Assembly (NCBI GenBank): GCA_903898215.1 | Contig: CAIUEQ010000076.1 | Span: 1-10,955, forward strand | Length of the DNA: 10,955 bases | Reading direction: 5' to 3' | DNA from: an uncultured Bacteroidota bacterium | GTDB taxonomy: Bacteria > Bacteroidota > Bacteroidia > UKL13-3 | Shown: piece by piece, positions 5,119-10,955 of the stretch | Numbering within the stretch: the stretch's first letter is position 1 | Layout: the number at the start of each line of letters is the position of its first letter | Program-made: the position numbers and the translations under genes | Notes under the pieces: generated by a model | Database searches by the model: none | The model's input: the letters and a program-made list of their open reading frames with translations, nothing else | What the model was told of the DNA's origin: nothing

Positions 5119-7116
5119 ATGAAGATCATAAAAAATGTTGGCGTAGTTGGTGCCGGAACAATGGGAGCAGCACTTGCACAAAAATTTGCTCAGGAAAATT
5201 TTAACGTAATTCTTGCCGATCGTGAAATGACTTTTGTTGAAAAAGGTTTGGCAAATATCAGCAAGATGTTGAATGAAGGAGTTGAGAAAAAAGTATTCAC
5301 CTCAGAGCAAGTACAAAAATATTTATCTTCAATAAAAGGAACTGCAAATCTCGAAGATTTGAATGATTGTGATCTTGTTGTTGAAGCAATTTTTGAAAAC
5401 TTTGATGCAAAAAGTGAGCTCTTCAAAAACCTTAGTAATGTTTTAAAATCGGATGCAATTATTGCCACCAATACTTCTTCATTTTCAATTTCTGAACTCG
5501 CCAGTTCGGTAAAAAATCCTGAAAGATTTATTGGATTACATTATTTCTATCATGCGGCAAAAAACCGTTTGGTAGAAATTATTCCCGGAGAAAAATCATC
5601 AGAAGAAGTTTTAGAATCTGCACAAATATTCTCAGTTCAATCCGGCAAAGATGCTATCTCATGCCTTGATGCATATGGTTTTGTTGTGAACAGATTTTTT
5701 GTTCCATGGTTAAATGAATCAGCAAGATTGCTTGAAGAAAATGTAGCTAATATTGCAACCATTGATGATGTTTGCATGAAAAGTTTTGGCATCGGAATGG
5801 GACCATTTGCATTAATGAATGCAACAGGAGTTCCAGTTGCTTATCACTCACAAAAAACGTTAGAAGTTTACGGACCACTTTATAAAGTTTCTGAAAAATT
5901 AAAAGAGCAAACTGAATTAAAACAAGAGTGGAATTTAGAGGGCGAAATTTCTCAGGATGAAAATTTGAGAAAGAAAATTAGCGACAGAATGTTTGGCGTA
6001 GTATTTTTAGTTTGCTCACAATTGCTTGATGAAAAAGTTTGCCGTGCTGTAGATATCAATCGTGGTGCACGAATTGGTTTACAATGGAAAAAAGGACCAA
6101 TTGAAATGATGAAAAAACTTGGAAGTTCAACCGTTAATAAATTGATTGTTGATGTTGCAGATTTTTATCAAACTACAAAACCAATTTCTGTTGGTGAAGA
6201 GTTTTGGAAAATGAGTTACGTTGATCTTCAGAAGAAAAATAATATCGCGGTTATCACCATGAGCCGACCTGAAGATTTAAATGCATTAAATGAAGAAGTG
6301 ATGCAACAATTGGATGCAAAATTTTCGGATGCTGATGCTGATTCAAACATCGAAACAATTTTTATTACAGGAACCGGAAAAGCTTTTGTTGCCGGTGCTG
6401 ATATAAAATTCTTTGTAAATCATATCAAGAAAAACACCATCAACGAAATAGAAACTTTCACTGCTTACGGACAAAATGTTTGTGCAAAAATCGACAACTC
6501 TAAGAAAAAAATTGTTGCAATGATAAATGGACTTGCTCTTGGTGGTGGACTTGAACTTGCTTTATGTGCTGATGTTTTACTGGCAACACCAAAAGCGATG
6601 ATGGCATTTCCAGAAACAGGAATTGGTATATATCCGGGTTTGGGAGGAACACAACGCAGTGCAAGAAAAATAGGTAAACCTCTAGCAAAATATTTGATTC
6701 ATACCGGAAAAATGCTTTCAGCTGATGAAGCTTTTGAAATGGGTTTGATAGATGCAATTATTCCTACTGAGGAAGTTTCAGAATTGTTCTCAGGCAAAAA
6801 ATTAGTTCCAGCAAATAAGGAAATCCACTTAAATGAAAAGTTAAAAGCTATCAATAATTTCTTTGAACAAAATTCAACAGAAAAAATTCTTTCACATCAA
6901 TTCACTAATGAAGGGATGAAAGAAGAAGAAGCTGAAAAACTTTTTACAACCATAAAACGTAAAGCACCAATTGCCATACAAATTGCTGACAAACTAATTC
7001 AGGAAGGCAAAGGTTGCGAATCGGAATTGACTCATTTAAAACACATTTTTTCAACCAAAGATGCATTGCTAGGATTAACTTCTATTGGTAAAAGAGTAGA
7101 ATATAGCGGAGAATAA
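5119..7116 (+). CDS. Bifunctional 3-hydroxyacyl-CoA dehydrogenase / enoyl-CoA hydratase
   Basis: This 665-residue fusion has the dehydrogenase first and the hydratase second, opposite to FadB/FadJ. Residues 1-185 form the NAD-binding Rossmann domain with GVVGAGTMG (8-16), NTSSFSI (118-124), catalytic H141 in GLHYFYH and E153 in LVEII. A helical domain begins at VVNRFF (189-194), and a second 3HCDH C-terminal-like segment spans about 285-350. From about 368 a crotonase domain follows with KAFVAGADIK (421-430), GLALGGGLELALCAD (471-485) and PETGIGIYPGLGGTQR (498-513), keeping both catalytic glutamates (E479 and E499). It would hydrate enoyl-CoAs and oxidise L-3-hydroxyacyl-CoAs. By context the likely substrates are 3-hydroxypimelyl-CoA and crotonyl-/3-hydroxybutyryl-CoA. 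The ATG at 5119 was preferred to 5047, which would overlap dch and add 24 residues before the Rossmann strand. It is the last gene before the terminator. Confidence 0.88.
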   Translation: MKIIKNVGVVGAGTMGAALAQKFAQENFNVILADREMTFVEKGLANISKMLNEGVEKKVFTSEQVQKYLSSIKGTANLEDLNDCDLVVEAIFENFDAKSELFKNLSNVLKSDAIIATNTSSFSISELASSVKNPERFIGLHYFYHAAKNRLVEIIPGEKSSEEVLESAQIFSVQSGKDAISCLDAYGFVVNRFFVPWLNESARLLEENVANIATIDDVCMKSFGIGMGPFALMNATGVPVAYHSQKTLEVYGPLYKVSEKLKEQTELKQEWNLEGEISQDENLRKKISDRMFGVVFLVCSQLLDEKVCRAVDINRGARIGLQWKKGPIEMMKKLGSSTVNKLIVDVADFYQTTKPISVGEEFWKMSYVDLQKKNNIAVITMSRPEDLNALNEEVMQQLDAKFSDADADSNIETIFITGTGKAFVAGADIKFFVNHIKKNTINEIETFTAYGQNVCAKIDNSKKKIVAMINGLALGGGLELALCADVLLATPKAMMAFPETGIGIYPGLGGTQRSARKIGKPLAKYLIHTGKMLSADEAFEMGLIDAIIPTEEVSELFSGKKLVPANKEIHLNEKLKAINNFFEQNSTEKILSHQFTNEGMKEEEAEKLFTTIKRKAPIAIQIADKLIQEGKGCESELTHLKHIFSTKDALLGLTSIGKRVEYSGE

Positions 7117-7141
7117 AATTTTTATAATTATTAAAACAATG

Positions 7142-7175
7142 CAGGAAGTTTAGGTAACTAGATTTCCTGTTTTTG
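7142..7175 (+). terminator. Intrinsic terminator with GTAA tetraloop, end of the aromatic cluster
   Basis: Bases 7142-7153 pair with 7158-7169 in an uninterrupted 12-bp stem: six Watson-Crick pairs at the base (CAGGAA with TTCCTG), then a mix of A-T, G-T and G-C pairs up to a GTAA loop (7154-7157), which is of GNRA type. The run TTTTT follows (7170-7174). It starts 25 bp after the stop of the fused dehydrogenase/hydratase and would end the dch transcript. Confidence 0.8.
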
Positions 7176-7176
7176 T

Positions 7177-7184
7177 TATATTTG
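7177..7184 (+). promoter_or_regulatory. Bacteroidota -7 element TATATTTG ahead of the DinD-like gene
   Basis: TATATTTG is a perfect TAnnTTTG and lies 46 bp before the ATG at 7231, suitable for a short leader. No clean TTTG -33 element stands at the expected distance; the nearest candidate, TTTA at 7149-7152, is a few bases too far upstream and inside the terminator stem. The element begins one base after the terminator, which suggests a compact stop-and-restart between two transcription units. Confidence 0.45.
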
Positions 7185-7230
7185 GAATTACATTACTTAA
7201 AATAATCTTCATAAAACAAAAATTAAAGCT

Positions 7231-7665
7231 ATGAAAAAAGAAACAATCAACTCACTCAACAAAACATTTGAAGAATATGCTTACCAACAAGATGGTATAG
7301 ATTATTGGCTTGCACGCGAGTTGCAAGAACTTTTAGGATATTCAGATTGGCGCAATTTTTTAAACGCAATTGACAAAGCTAAAGAAAGCTGTAAAATCAC
7401 TGTTGAAGCGGCTTCTGATCATTTCGTTGACGTCAACAAAACGATACCGATGCCAAAAGGTGCAGAGAAAATTATTGACGATATCATGCTTACCAGATAT
7501 GCCTGTTATCTGATTGCTCAAAATGGCGATCCAAAGAAAGAGCAGATTGCATTTGCCAAAAGTTATTTTGCAGTACAAACCCGTAAGCAAGAAATATTAG
7601 AAGAACGTATCCAACTGATGGAACGTTTACAAGCAAGAGAAAAATTAGCAGCTACCGATAGTTAA
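7231..7665 (+). CDS. Short DinD-like / BRO-N family protein
   Basis: This 144-residue protein resembles the N-terminal half of DinD. Visible similarity includes YWLARELQELLGYSDWRNF (25-43), DKAKESC (48-54), and LTRYACYLIAQNGDPKKEQI (87-106) followed by FAVQTRKQE. DinD of Escherichia coli is SOS-induced, about 274 residues long and reported to inhibit RecA-driven strand exchange. This protein stops soon after the shared region with a charged helix (about 120-140). It may therefore be truncated or a natural one-domain form. I see no recognisable continuation of the missing half downstream in any frame. Such genes are often in accessory DNA near phage or restriction systems. It has its own probable promoter and sits alone between terminator and spacer. 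Function is unknown; DNA binding is an inference from the BRO-N-type fold. Confidence 0.75.
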   Translation: MKKETINSLNKTFEEYAYQQDGIDYWLARELQELLGYSDWRNFLNAIDKAKESCKITVEAASDHFVDVNKTIPMPKGAEKIIDDIMLTRYACYLIAQNGDPKKEQIAFAKSYFAVQTRKQEILEERIQLMERLQAREKLAATDS

Positions 7666-8001
7666 AATTAAAATCATCTTTATGAATTTAAAAAAATAAA
7701 AACAACCTGGTTGAATGCCGAATTAAATTCTTTAAAATTAATTATTGAAACAGCATAAATTTTAATAGGGGGTTATTTTCATAGCTTGTGGGTGAGCTTT
7801 GTTTGTTAGTTTTAATTGTTTTTATAATTACTGTTATTTGGTCGGTATATGTGTGGTTACAAAAATGAAATCCGAAAACAAATAAAAACAATATGGTACA
7901 AAGTTCTATACAATAGCGTGTATTTGAACTGTACCCACTGCTTACTTTCGCCAAGAAACAAATCAAGCATATTGTACACTCTTAACTTTTGTTGGATAAA
8001 A

Positions 8002-8036
8002 TTTGATTAACAAATCATCCATCTATTGTAGTTTCG
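8002..8036 (+). promoter_or_regulatory. Weak candidate promoter for the AsmA-like gene
   Basis: TAGTTTCG (8029-8036) fits TAnnTTTG with one mismatch, and TTTG (8002-8005) lies upstream with a 23-bp spacer, slightly longer than usual. A start about 8041-8044 would give a leader of some 30 nt that begins with the hairpin at 8041-8058. The evidence is limited to this match. Confidence 0.25.
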
Positions 8037-8040
8037 TTGC

Positions 8041-8066
8041 TAGGATAAATAAATCCTACATTTTTT
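8041..8066 (+). terminator. Small hairpin and T6 run just before the AsmA-like start codon
   Basis: TAGGAT (8041-8046) and ATCCTA (8053-8058) form a perfect 6-bp stem with a 6-nt loop, followed after CA by TTTTTT (8061-8066), only 9 bp before the ATG at 8076. It has the layout of a weak intrinsic terminator, but its position in the presumed leader also allows an attenuator or a 5' stabilising stem. The stem is short and AT-rich, so it may be chance. Confidence 0.35.
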
Positions 8067-8075
8067 ATCTGTGTA

Positions 8076-10586
8076 ATGAAAAAAGCTCTTAAAATTCTTC
8101 TGATATTCATATCATCAATTATACTTATTGCAGGAGGTTTTGCTTTATACCTTTATGCAAATACTTCAGTAATGAAAAATTTCTTTATCGGGAAATTAAA
8201 TAAACAACTGGATGCTAAAATTTCAATTCATGACATAGATCTTTCTTTATTTAGTCAGTTTCCAAAGGTAAGTTTAGATCTTAGCACTGTAGAAATTAGC
8301 GACCCGTTATCAGAGAAAAAACATCTGCTGCAAGCTCAACATATTTATATCGGGTTTAATATTTACGATATACTTTCAAAAAATTACACCATCAAACAAA
8401 TAACGGTTGATAGCGGAATCTGTAATATTTTTTGTGATAAAGCAGGAAATTATAATTTTAATATTTTAAAAAAAGACAGTACAACAAAACAGGAAAATAT
8501 TTTCCTTCAACTTAAAAATATCCAGTTCAATAAAACTGATCTGAACTATACCGACATCCAATCAAATCAACAATACAACTTGTTTTTAAAAAATATTACC
8601 ATGAGTGGTTCATTTACTAAAAGTATTGAAGACATTGCATGTAAAGGAGATTTATTTGTTAAAACATTTAAAACGGGATCTGTAAATCTTATCAAAAACA
8701 AGAACACATCAATAGACTTTATTTTTGGAATTGATAACGAGAAAAAAAATATTGCGATAAAAAAAGGATTGCTAAAAATTGATGAACTTTTATTAGATGT
8801 TGAGGGAAATATCGACAACCATTTAAAAGAAACATTTATTGATTTAAAGTTTAATGCAAAGCAACTTTCTATTCAAAATTTATTGACATTACTTCCCATT
8901 AAATTTGATGCAATAAAAGATTATGAAAGTAATGGAGAAATCTATTTTAACGGTTCGGCAAAAGGCACAACAAGTGCAAAAACACAACCTTTAATTCAAG
9001 TTAATTTTGGAATTAAGAACGGAATATTAAAACGGATTTCGTCAAACTTAACCGTTGAAAATATCAATTGCAGCGGGCATTTTAGCAATGGCGAAAAAAG
9101 AAGTGCAGAATCATCGCTGCTTGAGATAACAGGGCTTACTTTGAAAATAAAAAATGGAACGGTGATTGGTGATCTTTCTGTAAAAAACCTTTCTCATCCT
9201 TTTATTGATGCACAATTATCAGGTAAACTTGAGGCTGCACAACTTGTTAATCTATTAAATAATAAAAACATCAAAAGTGCTGACGGAAACATCAATTTTA
9301 ACATGACCATTAAAGGCAATGCCAATGATTTTACCGACAAAAACAATTGGTCGAAAACGCATTCTTCAGGTAATTTTGAAATTGACCTACAGCATATAAA
9401 AGTTGCAGATGAACGAAAAGAAATTGAGTTGATCAAAGCATCATTATCTCTCAACCAAAATGATATACTTATCAATTCATTTCATTCAAAAGTACAGCAA
9501 TCAGATATTGATATTAAAGGTAAGTTGCTAAACGTTATTCCGTATTTTTTTAAAAAAAACCAACAGCTTGAAGCCAATATTGATTACACTTCTACGTATA
9601 TCGATATCAATCATTTTATCATGCCTTTTAGTTCAAATAATACTAACGACACTATAAGCAAAAATGAAAACCCGCTGCAACTGCCCGAAAATATTTTTTT
9701 GAAAGCAAAAATGAATGTATCCAAATTAGTTTTCTCAGAATTTGAAGGAACAAATATCAATGCACTTATAAATTGGAAAGGTAAAAAAATAAGTGTCGAA
9801 AATCTTTCCTGTCAAACAATGAATGGAAATATCGTTACAAGCGGACAAGTTGAAAATACAGCCGATGGAAGATTTTTAGTAACGGCTACAACTTCTTTAA
9901 AAAACATCAATGTAAATGAACTCTTCAGGCAATGTAAAAATTTCGGACAACACGAATTAACAAACAAACATTTATTCGGAATTGTAAATGCTACGTTTGA
10001 TTTGGCATCGGTTTGGAGTGAAAAACTTGATTGCGATCTGGATAAATTATATGCCTTTGGTGATATGCAAATTTTGAACGGTGAAATAATAAATTACAAA
10101 CCATTGGAAGGATTATCAAAATATGCAGATGTTGAAGACCTTCGCCATATAAGGTTCTCTGAACTTAAAAACAAAATAGAGATTAAAAATAAAATGCTAT
10201 TTATTCCAAATATGGATATAAAAAGTAATGCTTTAAATATCACTTTATCGGGTACGCATACTTTCGGAAACATCGTTGATTATAAATTAAAAATAAAATT
10301 ATCGGAACTGTTAAAGAAGAAACGTAAACCTACTCAAAATGATTTTGGTGAAGAAGATGATGAAAACGGAAAAGGTTTATATTTATTTCTATCAATGAAA
10401 GGCCCTATAGATAATTCAAAAATCAGTTATGATAAATTAGGCGTTAAAAATAAAATGAAGCAGGATATCAAAATTGAAAAACAAAATATTAAAGAGCTCT
10501 TTAAAAAGGAATTGGGAATTGGCAAAGACAGCAGCATAAAAGAAAAGAAAAATGATAATAATGAACTTGAATTTGAGCAGGAGTAA
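8076..10586 (+). CDS. AsmA-like envelope protein, signal-anchored
   Basis: This 836-residue protein begins with a Lys-rich start and one hydrophobic segment (about 7-27) with no lipobox cysteine, so it is probably anchored in the inner membrane with its bulk in the periplasm. The rest consists of repeating short beta-strand patterns ('IxIKxGxL', 'VxxLSxxTMNGNIVTSG'), as in the AsmA/TamB superfamily, whose members are thought to form lipid-carrying beta structures between the two membranes. The LYAFGDMQILNGEIINYKPL to GIVDYKLKIKLSELL-like region (roughly 645-745) resembles the AsmA C-terminal domain common in Bacteroidota. The tail from about 747 is highly charged, with a GEEDDENGKG patch and a Lys/Glu-rich end. 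The ATG at 8076 directly precedes the membrane segment. It is a single gene with no functional tie to the aromatic cluster. The family call is firm, the exact cargo unknown. Confidence 0.82.
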   Translation: MKKALKILLIFISSIILIAGGFALYLYANTSVMKNFFIGKLNKQLDAKISIHDIDLSLFSQFPKVSLDLSTVEISDPLSEKKHLLQAQHIYIGFNIYDILSKNYTIKQITVDSGICNIFCDKAGNYNFNILKKDSTTKQENIFLQLKNIQFNKTDLNYTDIQSNQQYNLFLKNITMSGSFTKSIEDIACKGDLFVKTFKTGSVNLIKNKNTSIDFIFGIDNEKKNIAIKKGLLKIDELLLDVEGNIDNHLKETFIDLKFNAKQLSIQNLLTLLPIKFDAIKDYESNGEIYFNGSAKGTTSAKTQPLIQVNFGIKNGILKRISSNLTVENINCSGHFSNGEKRSAESSLLEITGLTLKIKNGTVIGDLSVKNLSHPFIDAQLSGKLEAAQLVNLLNNKNIKSADGNINFNMTIKGNANDFTDKNNWSKTHSSGNFEIDLQHIKVADERKEIELIKASLSLNQNDILINSFHSKVQQSDIDIKGKLLNVIPYFFKKNQQLEANIDYTSTYIDINHFIMPFSSNNTNDTISKNENPLQLPENIFLKAKMNVSKLVFSEFEGTNINALINWKGKKISVENLSCQTMNGNIVTSGQVENTADGRFLVTATTSLKNINVNELFRQCKNFGQHELTNKHLFGIVNATFDLASVWSEKLDCDLDKLYAFGDMQILNGEIINYKPLEGLSKYADVEDLRHIRFSELKNKIEIKNKMLFIPNMDIKSNALNITLSGTHTFGNIVDYKLKIKLSELLKKKRKPTQNDFGEEDDENGKGLYLFLSMKGPIDNSKISYDKLGVKNKMKQDIKIEKQNIKELFKKELGIGKDSSIKEKKNDNNELEFEQE

Positions 10587-10689
10587 TTAATTAAGAATTA
10601 AAAATTAAAAAGGAAGAATTAAAAAGGAAAAAGTGAAAAGTAGAAAGTAGAAAGTAAAAATTAAAAAGTGAAAGTGAAAAGTAAAAAAA
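10579..10689 (+). repeat. C-free low-complexity spacer with short tandem repeats
   Basis: There is not one C on the + strand over 111 bases. The tract contains a two-copy 14-nt repeat (AATTAAAAAGGAA at 10603-10615 and 10617-10629), three AAAGTAG-like 7-mers (10637-10657), and AAGTGAAA variants. It fills the gap between the AsmA-like stop (10586) and the NUDIX gene. Its function, if any, is unknown. Confidence 0.7.
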
Positions 10690-10701
10690 CTGAAACGTTT
10701 T

Positions 10702-10955
10702 ATGCATACAGCAAACAGATTTAATATTCGTGTTTACGGATTGCTTATTAATGATAAAAATGAAATTTTACTGGTGCATGAAAAGATCGGTGAATTTGAA
10801 ATGATAAAGTTTCCTGGCGGAGGTTTGGAGTTTGGCGAAGGCACTAAAGAATGCATCATCCGTGAGTTTAAAGAAGAAACAAATTTGGATGTTGAAGTAG
10901 CGGAACATTTTTATACTACTGATTTTTTTCAGCAAAGTGCTTTCCATCCTACCGA
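10702..10955 (+). CDS. NUDIX hydrolase, 5' part (runs off the window)
   Basis: An open frame from ATG 10702 reaches the right edge, giving 84 residues of a NUDIX-fold protein. The Nudix box lies at about 39-61 and reads GGLEFGE, seven residues, then REFKEETNL. It fits Gx5Ex7REUxEExGU except that N replaces the last G, which is seen in other members. The metal-binding glutamates of REFKEE are intact, so a hydrolase active on a nucleoside-diphosphate-linked substrate is expected. Substrate cannot be told from this part. The start is supported by an in-frame TGA at 10675-10677 upstream and the absence of another ATG between them. No Shine-Dalgarno sequence is visible; the leader is A-rich. The gene is probably independent of the AsmA-like gene, given the 115-bp spacer. 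Confidence 0.85.
   Translation, partial: MHTANRFNIRVYGLLINDKNEILLVHEKIGEFEMIKFPGGGLEFGEGTKECIIREFKEETNLDVEVAEHFYTTDFFQQSAFHPT

Larger units (their letters stand above)
7666..8075. other. 410-bp stretch without a convincing gene
   Basis: I find no coding region here that resembles a known family. A 74-codon minus-strand frame (7742-7966) has a hydrophobic, cysteine-rich composition but no recognisable similarity. A 28-codon open stretch on the + strand (7672-7758), in the dinD-like frame, lacks a start codon. Small inverted repeats are present (CAACC/GGTTG at 7703-7713 and TTAAAATT/AATTTTAA at 7732-7765), all weak. No tRNA or rRNA is visible. The right end probably carries the leader of the next gene. 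Confidence 0.6.

Noticed and set aside
7672..7758. Open stretch downstream of the DinD-like gene in the same frame, as a possible lost C-terminus
   Set aside because: It is only 28 codons, has no start codon, is separated by two in-frame stops, and does not resemble the DinD C-terminal half.
7742..7966. 74-codon minus-strand frame in the gap before the AsmA-like gene
   Set aside because: Its composition is hydrophobic and Cys/Thr-rich without any recognisable domain. I see no promoter or leader on that strand, and a frame this short is expected by chance.
3637..10629. A shared 14-nt period of the two-copy repeats at 3637/3651, 4253/4267 and 10603/10617
   Set aside because: The repeated strings are unrelated and the fourth case (1374/1389) has a 15-nt period, so the coincidence is not evidence of one system.
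1..10955. CRISPR array, insertion sequence, tRNA or rRNA
   Set aside because: No regularly spaced repeats with unique spacers, no transposase with terminal inverted repeats and no recognisable stable-RNA sequence were seen on either strand.

Overview
The window is AT-rich (roughly one third G+C by eye) and looks like a member of the Bacteroidota. The reasons are weak or absent Shine-Dalgarno sequences with A-rich leaders, a perfect TAnnTTTG-type -7 element (TATATTTG, 7177-7184), AATTACGAA / GCCACAGATT type intergenic repeats of the kind I associate with Bacteroidota genomes, and a very long AsmA-family protein with the C-terminal domain common in that phylum. This assignment is an inference. 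No rRNA or tRNA is present to settle it.

Bases 1-7116 carry part of an anaerobic aromatic-degradation (benzoyl-CoA pathway) cluster, all on the + strand. In order: the 3' end of a probable 6-hydroxycyclohex-1-ene-1-carbonyl-CoA dehydrogenase (had, 1-165); 6-oxocyclohex-1-ene-1-carbonyl-CoA hydrolase (oah/bamA, 195-1295); a four-subunit 2-oxoacid:ferredoxin oxidoreductase in the order delta-alpha-beta-gamma (1467-4240); cyclohexa-1,5-diene-1-carbonyl-CoA hydratase (dch, 4335-5108); and a fused 3-hydroxyacyl-CoA dehydrogenase/enoyl-CoA hydratase (5119-7116). Dch, Had and Oah are the three consecutive enzymes that turn the dearomatised ring (cyclohexa-1,5-diene-1-carbonyl-CoA) into 3-hydroxypimelyl-CoA. 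The fused enzyme fits the following beta-oxidation steps. The ferredoxin oxidoreductase could recycle low-potential ferredoxin for benzoyl-CoA reductase, which is not in the window. A 12-bp GTAA-loop hairpin with a T tract (7142-7175) closes the cluster.

Bases 7117-10955 are unrelated. They hold a short DinD/BRO-N-type protein (7231-7665), about 410 bp without a convincing gene (7666-8075), a large AsmA-like envelope protein (8076-10586), a C-free low-complexity spacer (10579-10689) and the start of a NUDIX hydrolase that runs off the end (10702-10955).

Non-coding structure is concentrated around the oxidoreductase operon. Related repeat copies lie in opposite orientation on its two sides (1294-1397 and 4253-4317). 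A long imperfect hairpin separates its beta and gamma genes. A perfect 11-bp A/T-tract hairpin stands just before dch.
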